Source: Sulfurospirillaceae bacterium (GTDB lineage Bacteria; Campylobacterota; Campylobacteria; Campylobacterales; Sulfurospirillaceae). Taken from it: 64,000 nt of DNA. Below are positions 9,291 to 18,008 of this stretch, one piece after another; the stretch's first letter is position 1; each line of letters opens with the position of its first letter. Under the pieces are notes generated by a model. That model was not told the DNA's origin and ran no database searches. It saw nothing but the letters and a program-made list of their open reading frames with translations. The DNA is taken from positions 83,832 through 147,831 of the forward strand of contig JAQUGO010000008.1 in the NCBI GenBank assembly GCA_028684065.1. The letters run 5' to 3'. Both the position numbers and the translations under genes were made by a program.

Positions 9291-10147
9291 CGTATTTCCT
9301 TAGGGAAAGAGAGGTAGTTGACACTTTCATCAACCGTTTCAAGGCGTGATTTACGTTTAGCATGTCCTGGTGTAGGGATAGAACCTAATAAGGCTTTTGT
9401 GTAGGGATGTCTAGGATCGCTAAAGAGTTCTTTTGCGCTTGCACTCTCTACGACTACACCTTTATACATAACCACAACATGATCGGCCATTTGTGCAACG
9501 ACACCTAAATCGTGTGTAATAAAAAGAATAGAAGTTCCTTTTTCACGTTTGAGTTTATTCATAAGTTCCAAGACTTGCGCTTGAATCGTGACATCCAAAG
9601 CCGTTGTTGGTTCATCCGCAATCAATAATTTCGGTTCACATGCCATTGCCATAGCAATCATAACGCGTTGGCGCTGACCACCACTCAGTTTAAAAGGATA
9701 TTCGTTATATTTTTCAGGTGCATTGGGCATGCCAACAAGTTCTAAAGCCTCAATGACTTTGCTATAGCGCTCTTGTTTATTAAGGGTAGGCTGATGGAGT
9801 TTAATAACTTCATCAAGTTGAAAACCAACCGTATACGTTGGGTTCAATGAGGTCATTGGTTCTTGAAAGATCATGGCGACATGAGAACCTCGAATGCCTC
9901 TAAGTTCTTTTTCACTCATCTTCAGAAGATTGACACCTTCGAGGAAAATCTCTCCCCCTTCAATGACACCAGGTTTATCAACAAGCCCCATAATGGATAA
10001 AGAAGTGATACTTTTACCACTACCACTTTCGCCTACGATACAGAGCGTTTCGCCTTCTTTTAAACTAAAACTTACATCATTAACAGCTTTATTGATGCCG
10101 TTTTCAGAATAAAAATAGGTTTTGAGATGGTTCACTTCAAGCATCAT
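9287..10147 (-). CDS. dppD: Peptide ABC transporter ATP-binding protein DppD
   Basis: The 286-residue partner ATPase has GESGSGKS, LSGGQRQRVMIAMAM and LLIADEPTTALD, with the oligopeptide C-terminal motif (DPRHPYTKALLGSIP). ATG 10147 is preferred to the adjacent second ATG because AAAGG stands seven bases before it. It overlaps dppC by four bases and dppF by four bases, so the ATPases and permeases are translated as a chain. Confidence 0.9.
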   Translation of the reverse strand: MMLEVNHLKTYFYSENGINKAVNDVSFSLKEGETLCIVGESGSGKSITSLSIMGLVDKPGVIEGGEIFLEGVNLLKMSEKELRGIRGSHVAMIFQEPMTSLNPTYTVGFQLDEVIKLHQPTLNKQERYSKVIEALELVGMPNAPEKYNEYPFKLSGGQRQRVMIAMAMACEPKLLIADEPTTALDVTIQAQVLELMNKLKREKGTSILFITHDLGVVAQMADHVVVMYKGVVVESASAKELFSDPRHPYTKALLGSIPTPGHAKRKSRLETVDESVNYLSFPKEIR

Positions 10148-11016
10148 GCTTTAGCCTTTAATTTGGGGTCAAGTACATCCATAAGACCATCACCAATTAA
10201 GTTAAAACCTAAAACAGTGAGAAAAATAGCAAGGCCTGGATAGAAAATCATCCACGGAGCCGTTGTTATAAATTGTAATGAATCAGCAAGCATAGCACCC
10301 CATTCAGGCATTGGTGGTTGTGCCCCAAGCCCTAAAAAGCTTAGTCCAGCAGCTTCTAAAACGGCTGAAGCAAAACCCATTGTAGCTTGAACAATAATGG
10401 GGGTTGTGCAGTTTGGTAAGATGACTTTGAACATCAAACGAAGATTGTTTGAGCCATTTACTCGACTTGCAATAACATATTCTTTTTCTTTCTCTGCTAA
10501 AACTGAACCCCTAACAATACGCGCGTACGTTGGAATACCAACAATACCGATGGCAATCATAGCATTATATAAACTAGGTCCTAAGATGGAGACAATGACA
10601 ATAGCTAATAAAATAGCTGGAATGGAAAGCATAATATCGACAATACGCATGATAATAGCATCAATCCATTTACCATAATAGCCTGCAAAGACGCCCATTG
10701 TTAAACCAAAGAAGAGGGAAATACTGACTGAAATTGTTCCAACCATAATAGAAATACGGGCACCATAAACAATGCGAGAGAAAAGGTCTCGACCAAAATC
10801 ATCGGTACCAAGAAGATGTTCTATACTACCACCTTCTTCCCAAAAGGGTGGAATCAGTCTTGCCGAAAGGTCTTGTATATTAGGTAAATGTGGCGCTATT
10901 AAGGGTGAAAACAGTGCGAAAGTCACGAGTAAAAGCGCAATAAAAAAGCCTAAAACAGCCGATTTATTTTTTTTGAAATGCTTGATAAATTCAAGAAGTC
11001 TATTTTCATTTTGCAT
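10144..11016 (-). CDS. dppC: Peptide ABC transporter permease DppC
   Basis: The 290-residue inner-membrane protein has an N-terminal anchor (about residues 18-40) and a five-helix BPD_transp_1 domain. The ATPase-contact EAA motif lies in the segment AGLSFLGLGAQPPMPEWG. The start ATG shares one base with the dppB stop (TAATG). Confidence 0.9.
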   Translation of the reverse strand: MQNENRLLEFIKHFKKNKSAVLGFFIALLLVTFALFSPLIAPHLPNIQDLSARLIPPFWEEGGSIEHLLGTDDFGRDLFSRIVYGARISIMVGTISVSISLFFGLTMGVFAGYYGKWIDAIIMRIVDIMLSIPAILLAIVIVSILGPSLYNAMIAIGIVGIPTYARIVRGSVLAEKEKEYVIASRVNGSNNLRLMFKVILPNCTTPIIVQATMGFASAVLEAAGLSFLGLGAQPPMPEWGAMLADSLQFITTAPWMIFYPGLAIFLTVLGFNLIGDGLMDVLDPKLKAKA

Positions 11017-12020
11017 TAGCTCAACCTTATTTTTGGATTGATTAAGGCATAGAGCAAATCAACAATGAGATTGACAAAGATAAACATGGTTGCAATAATA
11101 AGTGTAGCCGATTGAATGATAGGAAAGTCTCTTTGATAAACAGCGTTGACAATCCATTTTCCAATACCTGGCCAAGAAAAAGTTGTTTCGGTTAAAATGG
11201 CTCCGGCAAAAAGAGTTCCTAACATCAAGCCTATAACGGTGATAACAGGCATCATTGCATTGCGAAGGGCGTGCACCATAACGACTTGGAAAACAGAACA
11301 CCCTTTAGCACGAGCGGTACGAATATAGTCCTCTTTCATCACTTCAATCATTGACGAGCGTGTCATACGAGCAATAATCGCCATAGGTATTGTTCCTAAG
11401 GCAACCGCTGGGAGGATAAGGTGTTTAAAGGCATCCCAAAAAGCAGCATAATCATCTGCCAAGATAGTATCGATAAGGTAAAAACCAGTGATATTTTCCA
11501 CATAAAATTCATAACCTAATCGGCCTGAGACTGGTAACCATCCCAGTGAAACGGAAAAAAAGTAAATTAAAACAAGGCCTAACCAAAAGACAGGCATTGA
11601 AACTCCCGCAAGAGCAATAAACATACTGCCATAATCAAAGATAGAGTAGCGTTTAATCGCTGAGATGATTCCTGCGCCAATGCCCAGAACGATAGCAAGA
11701 ATCATCGCACACATTGCCAATTCCATCGTTGCTGGGAAGCGTTCCATAAATTCACCAAGTACGGGTTGTTTACTTTTAAAAGAATTCCCAAAATCACCAT
11801 GCACTGCTTTAGAAGCAAAGAGATAGTATTGTGTATAAAGCGGTTTATTTAAACCCATTTCTTCTCTTAATTTTTCGACGGATTCTTTATTGGCGTGGTC
11901 ACCTAAAAGAGCAAGTGCTGGGTCACCAGGGGAGAGATGAACCATAAAAAACACAATCAGTGAAACACCAAATAGTGTAGGGATAGCCCACAAGAGGCGC
12001 TTAATAATAAAACTGAACAA
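11016..12020 (-). CDS. dppB: Peptide ABC transporter permease DppB
   Basis: The 334-residue permease has the DppB/OppB N-terminus (LLWAIPTLFGVSLIVFFMVHLSPGDP is summarised here by its LSPGDP motif), six membrane helices and an EAA loop near RTARAKGCS. A 113-base gap containing a strong hairpin separates it from dppA, which may lower expression of the permeases relative to the binding protein. Confidence 0.9.
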   Translation of the reverse strand: MFSFIIKRLLWAIPTLFGVSLIVFFMVHLSPGDPALALLGDHANKESVEKLREEMGLNKPLYTQYYLFASKAVHGDFGNSFKSKQPVLGEFMERFPATMELAMCAMILAIVLGIGAGIISAIKRYSIFDYGSMFIALAGVSMPVFWLGLVLIYFFSVSLGWLPVSGRLGYEFYVENITGFYLIDTILADDYAAFWDAFKHLILPAVALGTIPMAIIARMTRSSMIEVMKEDYIRTARAKGCSVFQVVMVHALRNAMMPVITVIGLMLGTLFAGAILTETTFSWPGIGKWIVNAVYQRDFPIIQSATLIIATMFIFVNLIVDLLYALINPKIRLS

Positions 12021-12096
12021 GAAGTCTCCTAGGTACTATTTTTTGAGAAACGATTACAGAGTCAAATTTTTTCTCAAGAAATAGTTAATTAAAGTG

Positions 12097-12126
12097 TTAC
12101 ATGTAGAGGGTTTCCTCTACATGTAA
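12097..12126 (-). terminator. Perfect hairpin between dppA and dppB
   Basis: Thirteen-base perfect arms (TTACATGTAGAGG and its complement) enclose a GTTT loop, eight bases after the dppA stop. There is no strong U run on the minus strand. Such hairpins after a binding-protein gene commonly protect its mRNA or partly terminate transcription, giving more binding protein than permease. Each arm contains the octamer TACATGTA that recurs in the window. Confidence 0.65.
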
Positions 12127-12133
12127 AGAAAGA

Positions 12134-13726
12134 TTATTTGGCTAACCATACGTCTTTAAAGCGACGTTTACCAATTGGATCAAGTTTGAATCCATTGACT
12201 TTTTCAAGAACAGGAGCAACAACTACAGAGTTTGCTATTGTTACCCATGGGGCATCTTCTGCAAAAATGACTTGAGCTTTTTCATATAGTGCTGTTCGCT
12301 CTTTTACGTCAGAAGTTACTTTAGCTTTATTGATGAGCTCATTAAATTCTTTGTTTTTCCAAAAGGCAAAATTTTGTGCAGGAAGCTGTGCTGCTGCTTC
12401 ACTTAAAAGAACATAGAGGAAGTTGTCTGGATCTGCATTATCACCTGTCCAACCAAGAAGACACATTTGGTGTTCACCTTGTTTAGTTTTTGCAAGATAA
12501 GTAACCCAGTCATACGAAACAATTTTAGCTTTAATGCCTACTTTTGCAAGGTCTGCTTGCATCGCTTCTGCGACTTTACGTCCATTTGGATTGTAAGGAC
12601 GAGGTACTGGCATCGCCCAAAGGTCTGTTTCAAAACCATTTTCTAATCCCGCTTCTTTTAACAAAGCTTTTGCTTTTTCAGGATTGTATTCATAGTCTTT
12701 AATATTTTTGTTGTAACTCCACATTGTTGGTGGAATAGGGCTTTTAGCTACTTTTCCAAAACCTGCATAAACAGCATCAACAATAGCGGCTTTATTAATC
12801 GCATAGTTAATCGCTTGTCTTACTTTGACATTATCAAAGGGCTTGATATTTTCATTCATCGCTAGGTAACCAACATTAAGACCTTCTTGTTTAATAAGCT
12901 TAATTTTTGGGTCTGTTTCCATCGCGGCAACTTCTTCAGGATTTGGTAAATCCATAATATGAATAGCACCTGTTTTAAGTTCAGCGGCACGAACAGAGTT
13001 ATTAGGAATAACTTTTAAGATAAGTGTTTTAACATACGGTTTGCCACCCCAATAACTTTCATTAGCTTGAAAAATCATGCGGTCATCTTTGAGCCATTTT
13101 TCAAATACAAAAGGCCCAGTTCCCACGGCTAAACGGTTCAAATCATCCGCTTTACCCGCTTTGAGTAAATCATCAGCAAACTCTTTACAAACGATAGACG
13201 CAAAATCCATAGCAAGGTTAGCCATAAAAGGAGCTTCTGGTTTTAAAAGTGTAAACTTGACAGTATATTTATCAACTTTGACAACATCTTTAACAATTTT
13301 ATCCATATCCATGGCGGACCAATATTCATAATCGCCACCAATTTTAATGTAAGGGTTGGTTTTGTCAAATTGACGTTTAAAAGAGAAAACAACATCATCA
13401 GCAGTCATCTCTACTTTTTTCTTGAAGAATTTAGTAGTGTGAAACATAACACCTTTGCGTAAATGAAAAACATATTCTAGGCCATCTTTAGAAATGTCCC
13501 ATGAAGTTGCAAGAGCAGGCTCTAACTCAGTGCTACCATATTTGAATTGTACAAGGTTATCATACACTTGTGTTGAAGCGTAAAAACTCTCACCATCGGT
13601 TGCGTGAGCAGGGTCAATCGTTGAGCTATCGCCTCCTCTACCAAATACTAGGGTACCACCATATTGTGGTGCTGCAAATGCAATGCTTGAAAGAAAAAGC
13701 ATCAATGCTAAAAACAGTTTTTTCAT
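12134..13726 (-). CDS. dppA: Periplasmic peptide-binding protein DppA
   Basis: The 530-residue SBP_bac_5 protein has a Sec signal peptide (MKKLFLALMLFLSSIAFA, cleavage near residue 18). The mature start YGGTLVFGRGGDSSTIDPA is typical of dipeptide-binding proteins. Family features such as VRQAINYAINKAAIVD near residue 300 are present. It is first in the dpp operon. TTTCCTCC just upstream on the plus strand corresponds to a GGAGGAAA ribosome site on the minus strand. Confidence 0.92.
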   Translation of the reverse strand: MKKLFLALMLFLSSIAFAAPQYGGTLVFGRGGDSSTIDPAHATDGESFYASTQVYDNLVQFKYGSTELEPALATSWDISKDGLEYVFHLRKGVMFHTTKFFKKKVEMTADDVVFSFKRQFDKTNPYIKIGGDYEYWSAMDMDKIVKDVVKVDKYTVKFTLLKPEAPFMANLAMDFASIVCKEFADDLLKAGKADDLNRLAVGTGPFVFEKWLKDDRMIFQANESYWGGKPYVKTLILKVIPNNSVRAAELKTGAIHIMDLPNPEEVAAMETDPKIKLIKQEGLNVGYLAMNENIKPFDNVKVRQAINYAINKAAIVDAVYAGFGKVAKSPIPPTMWSYNKNIKDYEYNPEKAKALLKEAGLENGFETDLWAMPVPRPYNPNGRKVAEAMQADLAKVGIKAKIVSYDWVTYLAKTKQGEHQMCLLGWTGDNADPDNFLYVLLSEAAAQLPAQNFAFWKNKEFNELINKAKVTSDVKERTALYEKAQVIFAEDAPWVTIANSVVVAPVLEKVNGFKLDPIGKRRFKDVWLAK

Positions 13727-13822
13727 ATTTCCTCCAGAAATTTAATTTTTTACAGTGTAAATCTTTTTAGGTATAAAGCATCTTAAATAGATGTTTTGTC
13801 TCACGAAAAAATGTCTTACCGG

Positions 13823-15136
13823 TTACTTTTTTTCATTATCAAATTTGATATTAATCATACCACAGAATCTTTTATCTTTATAAAATTGCACCATAAAGGT
13901 ATGCTCATGTTTATCAATAGCATAGGTTTTAACAAAGTCTTTATGGGCTACTTTGATACCGCTTTCATTCGTGATACCTGTTTTAGAAAAGCCGATAAGG
14001 TTAATACGATAACCTTTGATATCCTCTGCCATAAAATCATGTTTTACACTAATAAGTGTGCCTATTTTAACGACAGTCTTTTTCCCATCAATAACGACGT
14101 TAACATTATCTAAAGAGTTATCAAAGTCACTGTATTCAGGTTTTAGGCGTGACACTAAAATATTGCCATTCATAATTTTATAGGTATCTTTATCTTGGAT
14201 AACACTGACCAAAGGGTTATCACTTGAATAGACTAATTTATCTTTGTTCATTGGAAAATAAGCAATCGATGATTTAAGGGTAGAAAGGTTGAGTGTAATT
14301 TTAGTTGTAGGAATTTCTAGCATCCCATAATCGTCTAAAAGAGTATCAATATTTTTCTGTGTAAGCTCAAAAGGGCGTGAAAATTTGATGTTCATAAGGT
14401 TCATAAATTCTTCGATAGTTTTGAGTTGATAAAATACTTTTTGGGAAAGATTGGTAATATTTTTACTTGTTTCAATGGCAAATGCGGGTTTATTATTGGT
14501 AATTGAAAAATAAGTCAAGCTTTGTTGCATCGCCTTATCTTGTTTTTTTGTATTGGTATCTTTAACATTAAATTCATGAACATCTTCGAGCAAATCAATA
14601 TTAGTTTCTTTATTCACTTTCTTAGCAATTTCAGCAAGATTACCATATTTGGCATTAGGAATTTGTTGCTGATCAATAATAGTAGCTTGTCCCCACGCTT
14701 TAGGGTTAAAATTTTTATTAATATTTTTTTCGCGATAAAACCCTTGTCCATCATGCAAATTCAGTGTTAAATCAACTTTTGAAGTTAGAATGAGTTTTTT
14801 AATATCTGAAACGATTTGAAAATCTTTATCTTTCGTTTCAATTTTGGCAAATTTTCGGTTCATATCACCATACGTCCCGCGGACATTTTTGGCAATGCTA
14901 TCAAAATTAAGATTGGGTACTATCCAAACATTTCCATTTTCAATAGTATAGTATTTTGTCAGGAGGAGAGGTGCAAAATAGCCTCCAGGTTCATCACCAT
15001 GAATACCACCAATAATAAGAAGGGTGCTGCCATTATTTTTACCTTCTTTTTTAACAAGAGAGTAATGAAGGTTTGCGCTAAAGGCAACGGTTGAAAACAG
15101 AACACAGAAGCTCACGATAAGGGGTTTCAAATTCAT
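13823..15136 (-). CDS. csd4: Csd4/Pgp1-like peptidoglycan DL-carboxypeptidase
   Basis: The 437-residue exported protein (signal peptide about residues 1-20) is a zinc carboxypeptidase of the M14 type. The metal motif GGIHGDEPGG puts His46 and Glu49, with His128 in NLHDGQG as the third ligand. These are the same positions as in H. pylori Csd4, whose length is nearly equal. In H. pylori Csd4 the first ligand is an unusual glutamine (Gln46), whereas here it is a normal histidine. The enzyme trims muropeptide tripeptides to dipeptides and is needed for helical shape in Helicobacter and Campylobacter. It stands alone, 60 bases from the HIT gene. Confidence 0.85.
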   Translation of the reverse strand: MNLKPLIVSFCVLFSTVAFSANLHYSLVKKEGKNNGSTLLIIGGIHGDEPGGYFAPLLLTKYYTIENGNVWIVPNLNFDSIAKNVRGTYGDMNRKFAKIETKDKDFQIVSDIKKLILTSKVDLTLNLHDGQGFYREKNINKNFNPKAWGQATIIDQQQIPNAKYGNLAEIAKKVNKETNIDLLEDVHEFNVKDTNTKKQDKAMQQSLTYFSITNNKPAFAIETSKNITNLSQKVFYQLKTIEEFMNLMNIKFSRPFELTQKNIDTLLDDYGMLEIPTTKITLNLSTLKSSIAYFPMNKDKLVYSSDNPLVSVIQDKDTYKIMNGNILVSRLKPEYSDFDNSLDNVNVVIDGKKTVVKIGTLISVKHDFMAEDIKGYRINLIGFSKTGITNESGIKVAHKDFVKTYAIDKHEHTFMVQFYKDKRFCGMINIKFDNEKK

Positions 15137-15196
15137 ACAGTATCTTTACTTTTTTTGGAAAAGCTTATCGTAATTGAAATAAAATTTACCAAAAAC

Positions 15197-15574
15197 TTAG
15201 TTTGCACTCATAAGTTTTGCACAAAGTAACATGGAGAATTTTTCAAAAGGTAGCAATTCAAGGACACCATCACGTTGTTTAATACCCCACATAGATTCTG
15301 GAAAATGTGAATCGTTCTTAAATCTAGCCATCACATGGATATGCAGATGTGGGACATAGTTACCAAATATCGCAATATTGACTTTCTCAGGGTTATAGTA
15401 CAAAAGCATCTCTTTTTCAACAATAAGCATGGCTTTTAACATAGCATTTCGTGTTAACTCATCGCAATCACTGAGCTCTTTATAGGGCTTTTGAGCAAAA
15501 ATTTTTACCCAAGGAATCGAAGCGTTTTCTTTTTCAATGTAAAAATAACTGTTTTCATAGATCTTCTCTGACAT
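15197..15574 (-). CDS. HIT-family nucleotide hydrolase/transferase
   Basis: The 125-residue protein carries the histidine triad HLHIHV and the upstream KVNIAIFGNYVPH strand typical of HIT proteins. Three ATG codons follow each other at 15580, 15577 and 15574. The last lies seven bases from AAGGAG and is chosen. The gene overlaps the 3' end of the radical SAM gene by 20 bases, so the pair is co-transcribed. The substrate of this HIT branch is unknown. Confidence 0.8.
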   Translation of the reverse strand: MSEKIYENSYFYIEKENASIPWVKIFAQKPYKELSDCDELTRNAMLKAMLIVEKEMLLYYNPEKVNIAIFGNYVPHLHIHVMARFKNDSHFPESMWGIKQRDGVLELLPFEKFSMLLCAKLMSAN

Positions 15575-16448
15575 CATCATTCTCCTTAAAGCGCTCTTTA
15601 TAAGCACATTTTTGACATAATAATTCTACGGCATGGTCTTGTTTAAAGCCTTGCTGTATCGCTTTGGTACGAGAGGAGGTTAGTATCTTCGCTAAAGGAC
15701 TTACATGTAAATCTCCAAGCGCGATAATACCATCTTTATCCAAACAACATGGCACCACAATACCGCTGCTTAAAATTCCAAAATGAGAGCTAAGCCCTTG
15801 GCAGGTGCCTTCACTTTGATGGTTTGATTGAAGGTTTGGCCACTCAAAATAGCTATCAAAATGCAGCAGTGTTTTCTCTTCAAGACGAATTGATTTTGGG
15901 CGGGCTTCGTCAATTTCCTTAACATGTAAAGGTATGTTAAAGGCATGTTCTAGCAAAGTAAAGAGCGTTTGGTTAAAAGCTTTTTCACTGTGCGTTTCGT
16001 CCATATTCCAAATACGAAGGTTGATAAACATTTCTTTACGGAGTGTTTGCTTGAGCTTGCAAAGCTCCACAATTGGCGCCATGTACGCTTCTAAAGAAAG
16101 AGGCATACTGTTTTTATTGTAACTGTTCAAAGAGATGTTAACTTGCTTAATCGCAGGGTGTAACAACAGTTTTAAATCCCTTTTTCCTAAAAAATAGCCA
16201 CTGGTGGTGAGTGCAACACGAAATCCTTTGGCTTTTGTGATATCCAAATACTCTTTGAGATTGGAAAGCGTGAGTGGGTCACCAACGATATGATAAGCCA
16301 GCTCTTTGGTATAGGGTTGCAACTGAGTGAGAATACTCTCAAAAAACGTTGGACTCATCGTTTGATTTGGCAAGGTTTTAGGCGGACAAAAACTACAGGC
16401 AAGGCCACAGATATTGGTAAGTTCGATATAGACTCTGTAAAATTTCAT
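15555..16448 (-). CDS. Radical SAM protein with SPASM-like C-terminus
   Basis: The 297-residue protein has CGLACSFC near residues 14-21, the CxxxCxxC [4Fe-4S] motif for S-adenosylmethionine cleavage. A C-terminal cysteine set (VVPCCLD and LCQKCAY) resembles a SPASM/twitch auxiliary cluster. The substrate is not recognisable. The ATG at 16448 has no ribosome site, but a TATAAT on the minus strand ends seven bases before it, so the mRNA may start at the ATG itself (leaderless). The longer frame from a TTG at 16466 would run through that -10 box and the palindrome edge. Confidence 0.8.
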   Translation of the reverse strand: MKFYRVYIELTNICGLACSFCPPKTLPNQTMSPTFFESILTQLQPYTKELAYHIVGDPLTLSNLKEYLDITKAKGFRVALTTSGYFLGKRDLKLLLHPAIKQVNISLNSYNKNSMPLSLEAYMAPIVELCKLKQTLRKEMFINLRIWNMDETHSEKAFNQTLFTLLEHAFNIPLHVKEIDEARPKSIRLEEKTLLHFDSYFEWPNLQSNHQSEGTCQGLSSHFGILSSGIVVPCCLDKDGIIALGDLHVSPLAKILTSSRTKAIQQGFKQDHAVELLCQKCAYKERFKENDDVREDL

Positions 16449-16458
16449 GGCGGTATTA

Positions 16459-16488
16459 TACCCCAATTTATGTTGATAAATTGGGGTA
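16459..16488. promoter_or_regulatory. Palindrome abutting a TATAAT box (operator candidate 1)
   Basis: Thirteen-base perfect arms (TACCCCAATTTAT and its complement) enclose GTTG. It lies after the cytochrome b gene and immediately before a minus-strand TATAAT (16460-16455) facing the radical SAM gene. A nearly identical palindrome lies at 25897-25926 in the equivalent place after the second operon. There is no U run in either direction, so an operator is as likely as a terminator. Confidence 0.6.
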
Positions 16489-16507
16489 AATTTTATATAT
16501 TAAAACA

Positions 16508-17203
16508 CTAAACTTCTTGCAACTTTCGATACCACAGTGGATGGTGTTCTTTGACGTAATCCTCATCCATCTCCCCTGTTTTAAACATAGCATTATAAGC
16601 GGCCTTATTCGCAGGGTGTGTTGCAAAATAGATATGTATCAGCAACGTAATAGCTAAAACGATATAGCTGATCGCGTGTGCTCCTCTGGCTAATGAGATA
16701 AAGTCATGGGTTAAAGCACTTCTGAAAACTAGCATGTAACCTGATACAACGATCATAATCATTGATAAAACAATAACCCAAGCACTGGCTTTTTGTCCTG
16801 TATTCATTTTACCAAATTCAGCGTGTTTGAGGTCAATATAATTCTTTTTCATTTCGACAACACCATCTACGATGGCTACGGCTCCCCAACGATCTGGCCA
16901 GATACTTAGTGTTAAAACTTTCCGTAACATGGAGAGAACAAAAGGGATCATAATTCCCGTTAAAGCAAAAGCGCTTCCCCAATGAATGACACGTAAAAAT
17001 GAGATACCTGAAGCCAAGATATGTTCACTGTGCATATCACCCGTAAAATAGTTGATAGGATAGCCTATAGCAAAAGCAATAAAATTGAATTTATCCGACA
17101 AAATAGGTAATCCACTCAAAGATAAAAAAGCAACAAAGTGAATCATATGTTTATGAAACCACATCTCTAAAGAGCTGTACGCTAAAACTTTTTTATTACT
17201 CAT
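16508..17203 (-). CDS. FdnI/PhsC-type cytochrome b subunit, copy 1
   Basis: The 231-residue membrane protein has four membrane helices with histidines placed for two b hemes (FHKHMIHF near residue 15, RVIHWGSAF, GAHAISYIVLAITLLIHIYFATHP summarised by its HIYFATHP end). It would take electrons from menaquinol, or pass them to it, for the molybdoenzyme. ATG 17203 is preferred to an upstream in-frame codon because GAAGGAG stands seven bases before it. It overlaps the iron-sulfur subunit gene by eight bases. Confidence 0.85.
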   Translation of the reverse strand: MSNKKVLAYSSLEMWFHKHMIHFVAFLSLSGLPILSDKFNFIAFAIGYPINYFTGDMHSEHILASGISFLRVIHWGSAFALTGIMIPFVLSMLRKVLTLSIWPDRWGAVAIVDGVVEMKKNYIDLKHAEFGKMNTGQKASAWVIVLSMIMIVVSGYMLVFRSALTHDFISLARGAHAISYIVLAITLLIHIYFATHPANKAAYNAMFKTGEMDEDYVKEHHPLWYRKLQEV

Positions 17204-18008
17204 GAAAATCTCCTTCACCAGCAGCAATTTTTTTCTTTCGTTTATCCAACCAGTAGATAAAGTGTGCGGTAGTTCCAACAACGGTGGCAACAGCTAATGC
17301 GCCACCACCTATTTTAGCGTAGTCCCTCCATTGAATAGCTGTACGCTCAGGCTTTGTATCTAATTGATAAGCCGCTAAATCACTCTCTTCAACGATTGTA
17401 ATCCATTTAAGTGTTCCAACATAATTATTGAGGCTTTCAGCACCATAGACAACGTATTTTTTACCCGTTTTTTGAGTATAAATAGCGGCTCTTTTAGAGG
17501 CCTCTTCGATGACATTTTCTTTGTAGCCTGAAAACATGGCTGTTGTAGGGCAGGCTTCAACGCAGCTTTGTTTTAGGTCATTTTCCACTCTATCATAACA
17601 GCCACTGCATTTATAGGCTTTGCCATTATCCGCACTGTATTTTGGAACATCAAAAGGGCACGCATCACCACAGCTTTGACAGCCTATGCAGATATCTTGA
17701 TTGATCACCACCTCTCCACCAGCGCGTGTTGTAATCGCTCCCGTTGGACAAATATGTTGACACGGCGAATTTTCACAATGGTTGCAATGATGAAAAGCCG
17801 TTACTTGTCTTGCATTAGGATACATGCCTATCTCGCTTCTTCGAGGAGAGAGATAATTAAGATGAGGCATAGGTATTTGGACACTTTTTTCAATACCCAT
17901 TTCGCCTTCTCTTTGTAATCTTAAACGATTTTCTGCTGAACAATTTACCATACATGCAAAGCACCTGATACATGCTTGAGTATCATAACATTTGATTTGC
18001 TCTCTCAT
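17196..18008 (-). CDS. Four-cluster ferredoxin subunit with C-terminal anchor, copy 1
   Basis: The 270-residue protein has four cysteine groups (CYDTQACIRCFACMVNC, CNHCENSPCQHIC, CIGCQSCGDAC, CSGCYDRVENDLKQSC) that fit four [4Fe-4S] clusters, as in FdnH/PhsB proteins. A single C-terminal membrane helix (about 232-252, before LDKRKKK) would anchor it next to the cytochrome b subunit, as in FdnH. It carries electrons between the cytochrome and the catalytic subunit. It overlaps the catalytic gene by four bases. Confidence 0.88.
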   Translation of the reverse strand: MREQIKCYDTQACIRCFACMVNCSAENRLRLQREGEMGIEKSVQIPMPHLNYLSPRRSEIGMYPNARQVTAFHHCNHCENSPCQHICPTGAITTRAGGEVVINQDICIGCQSCGDACPFDVPKYSADNGKAYKCSGCYDRVENDLKQSCVEACPTTAMFSGYKENVIEEASKRAAIYTQKTGKKYVVYGAESLNNYVGTLKWITIVEESDLAAYQLDTKPERTAIQWRDYAKIGGGALAVATVVGTTAHFIYWLDKRKKKIAAGEGDFHE

